The notes under the pieces: generated by a model
What the model was told of the DNA's origin: nothing
The model's database searches: none
What the model saw: only the letters and a program-made list of their open reading frames with translations
Assembly (NCBI RefSeq): GCF_004353825.1
Contig: NZ_SMNA01000016.1
Span: 37,641-101,640, forward strand
Reading direction: 5' to 3'
DNA length: 64,000 bases
From: Occultella glacieicola
GTDB taxonomy: Bacteria; Actinomycetota; Actinomycetes; Actinomycetales; Beutenbergiaceae
Shown here: in pieces, positions 51,550 to 60,600 of the stretch
How positions within the stretch are numbered: position 1 is the stretch's first letter
Layout of the letters: each line of letters opens with the position of its first letter
Translations under genes and position numbers: made by a program

Positions 51550-52740
51550 ATGAAACTGGCGATCCTCTCGCGCGCGCCCCGCGCCTACTCCACCCGGCGG
51601 CTCAAGACCGCCGCGCTCGATCGTGGCCACGACGCCAAGGTCCTGGACACGTTGAGGTTCGCCATCGACCTGTCCGGTCCGGAACCGGATCTGCAGTTCC
51701 GCGGTAAACCGATCTCCGACTATGACGCGATCCTGCCGCGGATCGGCAACTCGATCACCTACTTCGGTACCGCCGTCGTGCGGCAGTTCGAGCAGATGGA
51801 CGTGTACACGCCGAACACCGCGAATGGGATCTCGAACGCGCGCGACAAGCTCCGGGCGAGCCAGATCCTCGCGCGGCACCAGATCGGCATGCCGGCGACG
51901 GCGTTCGTGCGCAACCGCGCGGACGTGCGGCCGGCGATCGAACGGGTCGGCGGGGCGCCCGTGGTGATCAAACTGCTCGAGGGCACGCAGGGCATCGGCG
52001 TGATCCTGGCCCCGGGTGTCAAGGTCGCCGAGGCGATCATCGAGACCCTGCACAGCACGAAGCAGAACGTGCTCATCCAGAGCTTCGTGGTGGAGAGCAA
52101 GGGCCGGGACGTGCGCGCCCTGGTGGTGGGCGACCGCGTGGTCGCCGCCATGCGCCGGACGGCGCACGGGGACGAGTTCCGGTCGAACGTGCACCGGGGC
52201 GGTTCGGTGGAGCCGATCACCCTGGATGCGGCGTTCGAGGAACTGGCCGTGCGGTCGGCGCAGATCATGGGGCTGCGGGTGGCCGGCGTGGACATGCTCG
52301 AGGGGGCCGAGGGGCCGCTCGTGATGGAGGTCAACTCCTCCCCGGGCCTGGAGGGAATCGAGACCGCGACGAATCTGGACGTGGCCGGTGCGATCATCGA
52401 CCACATCGCCGACCAGGTCGCGTTTCCGGAGATCGACGTGCGGCAGCGGCTGACCGTCTCCACCGGCTACGGCGTCGCGGAACTGTTGGTGCACACCGGC
52501 GCCGACCTGGTCGGGCGCACCATCGGCGACTCCGGCCTCGAGGACCGGGACATCACCGTGCTGACGCTGCACCGGGGTACCGCGGTGATCCCGAACCCGC
52601 GGCGACGCACCGTGCTCGAGGCGGAGGACCGGCTGCTGTGCTTCGGCAGACTGGAGGAGATGCGGTCGATGATCCCGGCCCGGCGCAGCCGTCGCCGTAA
52701 GGTCCGCACGCTGCCGCCCGGCCCGCTCCTCGAGTCATGA
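51550..52740 (+). CDS. RimK-type ATP-grasp glutamate ligase fused to a C-terminal TrkA-C (RCK_C) domain
   Basis: A 396-residue fusion. Residues 1-295 are a RimK ligase: MKLAILSRAPRAYSTRRLKT, PRIGNSITYFG, KLLEGTQGIGVILA (ATP loop), IQSFVVESKGRDVRALVVGD and VDMLEGAEGPLVMEVNSSPG (Mg2+ ligands). RimK adds glutamates to ribosomal S6 or makes related peptides. Residues ~303-375 (HTGADLVGRTIGDSGLEDRD, VLTLHRGTAVIPNPRRRTVL, EDRLLCFGRLEEM) match the ligand-binding TrkA-C domain of K+ channels and transporters, followed by a basic tail. Divergent from the zinc-protease gene. Confidence 0.9.
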   Translation: MKLAILSRAPRAYSTRRLKTAALDRGHDAKVLDTLRFAIDLSGPEPDLQFRGKPISDYDAILPRIGNSITYFGTAVVRQFEQMDVYTPNTANGISNARDKLRASQILARHQIGMPATAFVRNRADVRPAIERVGGAPVVIKLLEGTQGIGVILAPGVKVAEAIIETLHSTKQNVLIQSFVVESKGRDVRALVVGDRVVAAMRRTAHGDEFRSNVHRGGSVEPITLDAAFEELAVRSAQIMGLRVAGVDMLEGAEGPLVMEVNSSPGLEGIETATNLDVAGAIIDHIADQVAFPEIDVRQRLTVSTGYGVAELLVHTGADLVGRTIGDSGLEDRDITVLTLHRGTAVIPNPRRRTVLEAEDRLLCFGRLEEMRSMIPARRSRRRKVRTLPPGPLLES

Positions 52741-52812
52741 GGCGGGCGGCGCCCAGCCACCGGGGCCGGCCAAGGGTCGGCGTTTGCAGCGGTCCGGGCA
52801 GCGCGCGTGGGC

Positions 52813-53862
52813 TCACTTCTTCCGGCTCGTCCCCTTCGTCTGGGCCTTCTTGGCCGGCGACTTCTTGGCGGCCGCCTTCTTGGCTGTGGCTGATATCGCG
52901 GTGTCCTCGGACGGGCCGATCGGTCCGTAGAGCGGCTGCGGCTCGGCCATCTCGAGGTCCGCGGTCGCCTGGATCAGCGCCAGGAGTTCGGTGTCGAGGC
53001 CCGGCGAGAACTCCTCGAAGCGCTCCGGGGCGATCTCCGAGGGCACGCCGGCGGGCGCCTGCTCGCTCGCGTCGAGTTCGGTCCCGTCGTTCGAGGGTGA
53101 CATCCCGCGGAAGATCTTGCCTGCCTCCGACGCGCTCGTCAGGTCGAACGTGTACTGCTTGCTCTGCAGCCCCAGGTCGAGGAGCTTCTTGACCTCGGGG
53201 AACTTCTCGGCGTTCGTCTTCGGGATCGGCAACACCTTGGCCCAGTTCACGCCGAGCGTCTCGAGTGCCCGCGCGTACGCGTTCTCGTGCGCCTGGTCGC
53301 GGACGATGAGGTAGGAGATGGTCGACCGTGCGGTCTTGTTCGCCGTCATCTCGTAGATGCGGCACTTCTGGAGTCGGCCGGTGGACTCGAGCATGAGGTT
53401 GTACAGGAGGTCGAGAACGAGATTGCCGGAGTTGTAGACGTAGCTGCCACTCCAGGGGTTCCCGGCCGCGTCCACCGGAAGGGCACCTTGGGCCGCCACC
53501 AGATAGTGGTGGATGTTGCTCTGGTCGAGGGCGATGTTCAGCGGTGCCGCGCCGCCGGCGCCGGGGGTGTCCAGGGGATCAGTCTCCTTGCCGTTGTACC
53601 GCGGCGACCCGTCCAGGAGCCGCGCGATCGTCGTTCCGATCAGCTCGACGTGACTGATCTCCTCCGTGCCGATGCCTTGGAGCAGGTCGCGGTAGGGCTT
53701 TCCGGCCGGTCCGCGGAAGTTGATGCTCTGGAAGAGGTACTGCATCATCGTGCGCATCTCACCGAACTGGCCGCCGAGGCCCTCCTGGAGAGCGTTGGCC
53801 GCGGCCGGGTCCGGCTCGTCCGGCACGATTTCGTTGATCAGGCGTTGCACGTGCAGGTACAT
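52813..53862 (-). CDS. Manganese catalase with Lys/Ala-rich C-terminal tail
   Basis: A 349-residue di-manganese catalase dismutating H2O2. Four-helix-bundle ligands appear in GGQFGEMRTMMQYLFQS, TEEISHVELIG and VRDQAHENAYARAL. Roughly the last 25 residues (TAKKAAAKKSPAKKAQTKG then TSRKK) are a histone-H1-like basic tail, which may bind DNA or polyphosphate and place the enzyme at the nucleoid. ATG after a weak site; a long upstream frame is rejected because family homology begins at MYLHVQRLINEI. It would remove H2O2 made by flavin oxidases. Confidence 0.93.
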   Translation of the reverse strand: MYLHVQRLINEIVPDEPDPAAANALQEGLGGQFGEMRTMMQYLFQSINFRGPAGKPYRDLLQGIGTEEISHVELIGTTIARLLDGSPRYNGKETDPLDTPGAGGAAPLNIALDQSNIHHYLVAAQGALPVDAAGNPWSGSYVYNSGNLVLDLLYNLMLESTGRLQKCRIYEMTANKTARSTISYLIVRDQAHENAYARALETLGVNWAKVLPIPKTNAEKFPEVKKLLDLGLQSKQYTFDLTSASEAGKIFRGMSPSNDGTELDASEQAPAGVPSEIAPERFEEFSPGLDTELLALIQATADLEMAEPQPLYGPIGPSEDTAISATAKKAAAKKSPAKKAQTKGTSRKK

Positions 53863-54007
53863 GGTGGTCTCCCCTTCGAAACGTTGGCTGGAGTGAACTG
53901 TGAACCCGGTTCGCCGCGCGCGCATCCTGGAGGAGAGCCGGGGTCGGCGCGCGCGCCTATGCTCGGATCCGGCGCCGCATCCGGTGGCGGACCACGAGGG
54001 AGGCTGG

Positions 54008-55198
54008 GTGGGCGTGCGGGATCTGCGGATCGGAGTCGTCGGGTTCGGGGCGAGGGGCCCATTGGCGCTGGAAGCGCACCGGCCCGGCGCGGGCGCCGTG
54101 GTGGTGGCGGTGTGCGACCCGAGCGAACGTGCCCAGGCCCAGGCGCGAGAGGCGTTCCCGGGGGCTCCGGTCACCACCGACCTGGCCGAACTGTTGGCGC
54201 ACGGTGTGGATGCGGTCATGGTGCTCACTCCGGATGATCGGCACGCCGCCCCGGTCCTGGCCGCGCTCGAGGCGGGCGTGGCGGTGTTCTGCGAGAAGCC
54301 GCTCGCGGTCCGGATCGAGGACACCGACCGGATCCTGACCACCGCTCGTCGCACCGGCGCCCGCCTGTACGTCGGCCACAACATGCGGCACATGCCGGTG
54401 ATCACCGTGATGAAGGAACTCATCGACTCGGGCCGGATCGGCGAGGTCAAGGCCATCTGGTGCCGGCACTTCGTGGGCCACGGCGGCGACTACTACTTCA
54501 AGGACTGGCACGCCGACCGGAGTCGGAGCACGAGTCTGCTGCTGCAGAAGGGTGCCCACGACATCGACGTCATCCACTGGCTGGCCGGCGGCTACACGCG
54601 CCGGGTGGCGGCCGTGGGCGCGCTCACCGTCTACGGCGACATCACTGACCGCGCGGACCGGTCCGACCAGCGCATGACCGAGTGGTTCAGCCTCGAGAAC
54701 TGGCCACCGCCGGAGCAGCGTGGCCTTCACCCGATCGTGGATGTCGAGGACCTGTCGATGATGAACATGGTGCTCGACGGCGGGGTGCTGGCCTCCTACC
54801 AGCAGTGCCACTTCACGCCGGACTACTGGCGCAACTACACGGTGATCGGCACCGAGGGTCGGATCGAGAACACCGGGGACGCCGCGGGCGCGCGGGTCGA
54901 CCTGTGGAACCGACGGCACGACGGCGCCGGTGAGCCGGACGAGAGCTTCGAGGTCCCCGCCGGGATCGGCGGCCACGGCGGCGCGGACTCGATGCTGATC
55001 ACCGAGTTCCTGCGGTTCGTGCGTGAGGGCGGCCGGACCGAGACCTCCCCGGTGGCGGCGCGTGAGGCCGTGGCCGCCGGGATCGTGGCCACCGCGTCCC
55101 TGCGCGGCGACGGTTCCGCGCTCCCCGTGCCGCCGTTGGAGTCGGACCTGGTGGCCTACTTCGACGCCGGGCAGCCCGGCTCGAGATCGGCGCACTGA
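54008..55198 (+). CDS. Gfo/Idh/MocA family oxidoreductase
   Basis: A 396-residue NAD(P)-dependent oxidoreductase. LRIGVVGFGARGPLALEAHR is the Rossmann loop, AVFCEKPLAVRIEDTDRIL the EKP catalytic motif, then GHNMRHMPVITVMKELIDSG and LLLQKGAHDIDVIHWLAGG with the catalytic His. Such enzymes oxidise cyclitols, sugars or glycosides. The GTG with GGGAGG 5 bases upstream is chosen. It is divergent from the manganese catalase gene; the substrate is unknown. Confidence 0.9.
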   Translation: MGVRDLRIGVVGFGARGPLALEAHRPGAGAVVVAVCDPSERAQAQAREAFPGAPVTTDLAELLAHGVDAVMVLTPDDRHAAPVLAALEAGVAVFCEKPLAVRIEDTDRILTTARRTGARLYVGHNMRHMPVITVMKELIDSGRIGEVKAIWCRHFVGHGGDYYFKDWHADRSRSTSLLLQKGAHDIDVIHWLAGGYTRRVAAVGALTVYGDITDRADRSDQRMTEWFSLENWPPPEQRGLHPIVDVEDLSMMNMVLDGGVLASYQQCHFTPDYWRNYTVIGTEGRIENTGDAAGARVDLWNRRHDGAGEPDESFEVPAGIGGHGGADSMLITEFLRFVREGGRTETSPVAAREAVAAGIVATASLRGDGSALPVPPLESDLVAYFDAGQPGSRSAH

Positions 55199-55256
55199 CC
55201 GGGCGATTCCTCCGAATCACATATCCTGGTACGCCTGACCCCACCAAAGGGCACGC

Positions 55257-57281
55257 ATGGCACAGATGGCGTTGGGCTTCCCGCGCCAGGTGGCCGAAGC
55301 CAGGGACTGGCGCGAGGAGAGCGACGAGACCCTCCTCGACGAGGTCCGGGCCGGGCACGTGGCGGTCTTCGCCGTGCTCTACGACCGGTACCGCGACCAG
55401 GCAGTGCGCTCGGCCAGGCGCAACGGTGCCGGCGAGCACGCCGAGGACGTCGTGCAGGACGCCTTCATCGGGGTGCTGCGGGCCATCCGCTCCGGTGGCG
55501 GGCCGACGCAGGCCTTCGCTCCGTATCTGTTCGGCGCCCTGCGGAACGTGGCGATCGACCGGTCCCGACGGGTCGGTGAGATCCCCGTCGACGATCTGGA
55601 CGATGTCGCCGGGGTCGTGGAACCGATGGTGGTCGCCGACGCCAGTGACGATGTCCTGGATCGGGGCATCGTCACCGACGCGTTCAAGTCCCTTCCGGCC
55701 CGCTGGCAGCAGGTCCTCTGGCTGACCGAGGTCGAGGGCTACGGTCCAGCTGCGCTGTCCGAGGAGATGGGGATCAAGCCGACGGCGGTGGCCGTGCTGG
55801 CCTCCCGGGCGCGGAGCGGGTTCCGGTCGGCGTGGTTGCAGGCACACGTCGGTGCCGGACGCCGCACCGACCTGCCCGAGGAGTGCGCCAGGGTCGTCCC
55901 GAAACTGGGGGACTACGAGACCGGACGTCTCACCGCGCGGCGCAAGCTCGCCGTGCAGAACCACCTCCAGGGGTGCGTGGACTGTAGCGCGGTCGCGCTC
56001 GAGTTGACGGCGGTCTCGGAGAAGTTCGGCGCCGTGCTCGTGCCGGTGGTCGTCACCCTGCCGCTGTTCTTCCTGACGTCGACGGCGCTCAAGGCCGGCG
56101 TCCTGATCGGCGGTGTCGCCGGCGCCGGCGCCGCGACGAAGGCTGCGGGTGCGGCCGGTGCGACGCTCGGCAAGGTCGGCGTGGCCGCCCGCACGGCGGG
56201 GCGGTTGGTCAAGGCGAACCCGATCGCCGCAGGCGCGACGGTGGCGATGGCCGGTCTGGCCGTGGTCGCGGCCGTCGCCTGGGCGAGCGAGCCGCCACCT
56301 CCCGACGCCGGCGCGGACCCGGGGACCAGCGTGGCCACCGGGCCCGACTCGAACGGCCCGACGCCGACCGCCGATCCGACGGCGCCGGCTACGAACCCGC
56401 CGCCGTCCGGCTCGCCCACGCCCACCCCCGCCGCGCCGACGACCCCACCGCCGGACCCGGCCGGCCTGGTCTTGACGACGCCGGTGGCGGCGCCGAACCC
56501 GACGACGCCACCGGCCCCGGATCCCACGGACGGGGCGCCCGGGCCGAGCCCCACCGACGAGCCGCCCGCCCCGGAGCCCACCGGCGGGCCGGTCGACCCG
56601 GAGCCCACCGGCGGGCCGGTCGACCCGGAACCGACCGACGAGCCGGTTGATCCCGAACCCACCGATGAGCCGGTCGACCCGGAGCCGCCCGCGACGCTGA
56701 CGCTCCGTGGCACGCGAACGGGTGACGTGTTCGTCTCGCCTACGTTGTCCGGCGCGGGGGAGCCTGGGGCCACCGTGACGATCCTCGACGACGCAGGTGC
56801 CACCGTGGCGACCACCGTCGTCGAGGACCGCGGAGCCTGGTCCGCGACCCCGGACCCGGCTACGGTCGAGGGCCCGACCACCTACCGCGCACGGCAGACA
56901 CTCTCCGATGGCGGCGTCATGCCTGCCGCGCAGACCGTTGGTCCCTACGTGTACCTGGCGCCCACGCTGATCGTCGAGGACGAGATCGAGTGGGGCTCTG
57001 GCGGGGACTGCGGTCCGGTTGACGGCGCCTACGTACCTGGCATCGACTTCTTCCTCGACGGCACACCGGGCGCGCAGGTCCGGTTCGTGCTCGATGGCGA
57101 GGTACGACCGACCATCCATACGCTGGTCGGGAGCGGTCTCGGGGTGTGTTGGCCGAGCGAGGGCGCCCCGGAACTCGATGACGGTGAGCACACCGTGGGC
57201 GTCCGGTACGTCGTCGAGGGAACCGATGCCATCGGTCGCCTTGCCCAGGTGTCGTTCATCGTGACCGGCGCCCCATCCTGA
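55257..57281 (+). CDS. ECF-like sigma factor fused to zinc-finger anti-sigma, membrane, Pro-rich and Ig-like regions
   Basis: A 674-residue multidomain protein. Region 2 at ~35-105 (VFAVLYDRYRDQAVRSARR, EDVVQDAFIGVLRAI), region 4 at ~135-195 (LPARWQQVLWLTEVEGYGPA, LSEEMGIKPTAVAVLASRAR), zinc-binding anti-sigma-like motif H236-x3-C240-x2-C243, hydrophobic segments ~258-275 and ~323-343, a Pro/Thr/Asp-rich stalk ~345-480 with 9-residue repeats, an Ig-like region ~480-570, and a last ~100 residues with two Cys. It resembles actinobacterial ECF sigma factors with C-terminal anti-sigma extensions. With two membrane segments the C terminus would be inside; with one, outside. AAAGGG precedes the ATG. 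Confidence 0.9.
   Translation: MAQMALGFPRQVAEARDWREESDETLLDEVRAGHVAVFAVLYDRYRDQAVRSARRNGAGEHAEDVVQDAFIGVLRAIRSGGGPTQAFAPYLFGALRNVAIDRSRRVGEIPVDDLDDVAGVVEPMVVADASDDVLDRGIVTDAFKSLPARWQQVLWLTEVEGYGPAALSEEMGIKPTAVAVLASRARSGFRSAWLQAHVGAGRRTDLPEECARVVPKLGDYETGRLTARRKLAVQNHLQGCVDCSAVALELTAVSEKFGAVLVPVVVTLPLFFLTSTALKAGVLIGGVAGAGAATKAAGAAGATLGKVGVAARTAGRLVKANPIAAGATVAMAGLAVVAAVAWASEPPPPDAGADPGTSVATGPDSNGPTPTADPTAPATNPPPSGSPTPTPAAPTTPPPDPAGLVLTTPVAAPNPTTPPAPDPTDGAPGPSPTDEPPAPEPTGGPVDPEPTGGPVDPEPTDEPVDPEPTDEPVDPEPPATLTLRGTRTGDVFVSPTLSGAGEPGATVTILDDAGATVATTVVEDRGAWSATPDPATVEGPTTYRARQTLSDGGVMPAAQTVGPYVYLAPTLIVEDEIEWGSGGDCGPVDGAYVPGIDFFLDGTPGAQVRFVLDGEVRPTIHTLVGSGLGVCWPSEGAPELDDGEHTVGVRYVVEGTDAIGRLAQVSFIVTGAPS
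56571..56690. repeat. 27-bp tandem repeat encoding PEPTGGPVD units
   Basis: Four 27-bp units plus a partial fifth in the Pro-rich stalk of the sigma fusion. The first two units are identical in DNA; the third and fourth have GG changed to DE. Copy changes keep the frame and alter stalk length. Confidence 0.85.
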
Positions 57282-57664
57282 CGTCCGCGAAAGTCCTTTC
57301 AGTTCTCGCGTTATAACCGACAGTCGCCTGCGTCTTGCTAGGTACGGGTGGCTTCCGGGTCGCCCGTGCAGGACGGACATCCGGGCGGGAGCGAGACGAT
57401 CATGACCGGGCGTGGGCAGGTCACAGTGCCGCAGGGGGGTACTGGGCGGCGCGCGCGCGACCCCAGATCGCTCGTTCTCGGGCCGGGGTCCCCGCTCGAC
57501 TGGGTGGAGCTCACATCGACACCGTCTCCCGCGTTCGAGGCGTTCCCGGCTGGGGGCCGTGGATCGAAAAAGGACGGTTGCGGCGTGAGCGTGGAGGGCT
57601 GACCTTCCGCACCTCCGGGGGTGTCTGCGGTGGCGGGGTGCCTGACGCACCCCGCCCCCGCCGG
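57282..57664. other. Intergenic stretch between convergent genes
   Basis: 383 bp with no supported gene; an 84-codon frame inside lacks a ribosome site and protein-like composition. TTATAACC near 57311 and TAGGTA near 57339 are AT-rich islands. The convincing element is the hairpin near the 3' end. Confidence 0.4.
57633..57657. terminator. Bidirectional terminator hairpin
   Basis: Perfect 10-bp arms GGCGGGGTGC / GCACCCCGCC with a 5-base loop, between the sigma fusion and the end of the helicase gene. Confidence 0.65.
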
Positions 57665-60600
57665 TCAGACCGCGATGAAGTAGGCGCCGCTCTCAGCGAG
57701 ACGGCCCGACGCGAGCGCGGCACCCAGTTCGCTGTCGAGTCTGGACCGGATGCCGTCGGTCAGGCGAGAGCCACCGAACGTGGCGTTCGTCGCCCGGAGC
57801 AGTTCCTCGGCGGTGATGCCGGCAGCTGCCCGCGCCAGGTCCGCCATCGCATTCGTGACCTCGATGCTCGCGATGTGCTCCAGGGGGCGGACCGACACGT
57901 TCTCCTGGACCCGGTAACCGCGCCAGACGCCCGGGTCGCTGCCCCGCGGCCAGACGAAGCCGTCCCGCACCGCCAGATCCGTGGGGAGTTGCCCGAGGAT
58001 CGCCCGGACCCGGGTCTCGGCGACCTTGGTCAGGCCGAAACTGTTCCCCACCAGGCGTGCGAGGCGTTCGGCATGCACCGGACCCTCCTGGGCCACGACC
58101 GCTTCGATCGCCTGGAGGATCTCGGCCCGAGCCCGCGCTGCGGGTAGCGCGTCCAACGTGGAACGTGCTCCGAGCGGCCGCCGGTCCCAGGGCTCGAACG
58201 GGGCGGCGAGGCTTGGCGAGGAGGTGGCTTCGGCCGTGTCGACGATCTCCTGCTCGACGATCTCCTGGTCGACCATCTCCTGCTCGACCATCTCCTGCTC
58301 GACGATCTCCTGGTCGACCATCTCCTGCTCCGCCACCTCATGCTCGGCTGCGGCCGTCTCGGTCGAGCGGGTCGTCGCGAGGAGTCGCTCCGCCTCGCCG
58401 TCGGGATCCTTCAGCCAGGCGGGCAGCCACAACCGTTCGACTGTGGGCCACCGCATCATCACCGAGAGCACGTCGACCGGAAGCCCGTCCCGGTCGCCGA
58501 CCGTGCCCCGGCGCGCCCAGCCCGGACCGTCGAGAAGCACGGCCACGACGGGGTCCTCCGGGCGCTCCGGCAATGCGAGCGAGAGGTCCACCTTGAAGTC
58601 CGAGAGGCCGACGTCCGTGTGGACGATCAGGCCCCGTTCGCGCAGGGCCGAGGCGACCTGCTCCCGGTGCCGGTCCGCGATCACCGTGCGACGCGGCACC
58701 GACGCGATGGTGCCGAGCACCGCCGGCCCCTGGGCGGCCATGTCCAGGTAGTTCCGCAGGTGTTTGATCCCGACCGATGCCGTCTGCTCCGCACGCAGTT
58801 GCTCGGGGTCGAACGAGGAGAACACGACGACCTGCCGCCGTGCCCGGGTCACGGCGACGTTCAGACGGCGCTCGCCACCGGCGCGGTTCAGGGGGCCGAA
58901 GTTCAGCGGCAGGACACCACGTTCGTTCACACTGAACGCGGTGGAGAACAGGATCACGTCCCGCTCGTCGCCCTGCACGTTCTCGAGGTTCTTCACGAAC
59001 AGGCCCTCGTCGTTGTCGTCGAGGGCGGCCAGCAGCCGGTCGTCGCCGGTGTCCCGCAGCAGGGACTCGATGTGGTTGCGCTGCTGGACATTGAACGTCA
59101 CCACCCCGATCGACGGCGCGCGACCGGGGTGGGCATCGAACCGACGGACGACGTCGCCGACGATCGCGTCAGCCTCGACGGGGTTGGTGCGCAGGAGACG
59201 GCCCTTGCCGGTCCGGTAGAAGTGCCCGTCCACGCGGACCAGCGACACGCCGATGCCGTCGATGTCCGGGGAAGCCGCGCCGTTGTTCGGGGCAGGGAAG
59301 GAGGAGAGCCGGTTCTCGTAGTAGTGCGCATTGCTGAACGCGATCAGTGACTCGTCGCGGCTGCGGTAGTGCCAGGACAGCCAACGCTGCGGTACCCGGG
59401 ACTGGAGACACTCGGTGAGGATGGACTCCTCGTCGTCGACCACGTCCTCGACCGCCGTGGTGAACTCGTCGTCGCCGCCGTCGAACAGCGGCTCACCGAA
59501 GGATGTCGGCGGCATCTGCTTGCTGTCCCCGACCACGATGACGCCGTTCGCACGGCCCATGGCGCCCACGGCGTCGGCGACGCGGATCTGGGAGGCCTCG
59601 TCGAAGACGACGATATCGAACTGGTCGGCGAGGGCCGGGAAGAACCTGGCCAGCGAGTCCGGACTGACCAGTACGCACGGCATGATCTGGGTGATGAGGT
59701 CGCCATAGGTCCGCAGCAGCGCGCGCACCGCGAGGCCGCCCCGCTGGCGGCCGAGCTCGCGACGAAGGGCGCCCACGCGCCCCCCGGCGTCGGGGTCGAA
59801 CAGTCGCGAGTCCAGGACCTCACGCGGCACGATGGTGCTGAGGTGGTCCCGGACGTCGCGCGCCGAGGTCGTGAAGCGACTGATCGTGCGACCGTGCCCG
59901 ATCGGGTCGAACCCGGCGAGGCCGGTCGTGCCGCCACGCTCGGCGATCGAGGCCTCAGCCACCCCGAGGTCGAGCGTGCGGACCGCGTCATCGGCGTGCA
60001 CCACGCCCTCGACCAACTCATCGCGAGCCGCCGCGAGCCCGACTGCCCGCAGCGGCTCCAAGCCACCGAGGAAGGCGGCCCAGCGCCGCGCCGCGAGGAG
60101 TTGCGGGTCGGCGAGGTCACGCGACGCGGAGGTCATCGCCCAGGTGCGCACCAGCCCGTCTCGGGCCGCCCACCGGGCGAACGGGTCCTCCGGTGCCCCC
60201 GGGGCGGCGGCCCCGACGAGCGAGTCCAGCTGTCCGAACGCGGCCAGAAGGTTTCGCAGGAGGCCGACGACGGTTGGATCGAGCTCGTGGGTCCGGCCCG
60301 CGTCGCGAGCGTCGAGGTAGGTGCGAAGTGCCGAGACCGCATCGGCCCGCGGGTCGGGCGTCAGGGCGACGGCGGCCCACTGCGACCAGCCCAGCTCGGC
60401 GTCGAGGTGATTGCGGTCACCGGCCACGAGGGGGTTCCAGTTCGGGGGCAGGTGCACACCGGGGGCGCGCTCGGCCAGTTCGCGGATCTGGGCTGCGGCG
60501 CGCACGGCGCCGGCGAGCATGGTCGTGACCTCGACGAGGTGCTTATGGCCGATCTCAGCATCGGGCAGTAGCCCCGGACGAAGGGTCTCCAGGACCCCCT

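Noticed and set aside
57348..57602. Small 84-codon plus-strand gene
   Set aside because: No ribosome site, low-complexity product and position between a stop and a terminator.
54999..57650. An 883-codon minus-strand frame opposite the sigma fusion
   Set aside because: It is low-complexity Arg/Gly-rich sequence caused by high GC on the strand opposite real genes.
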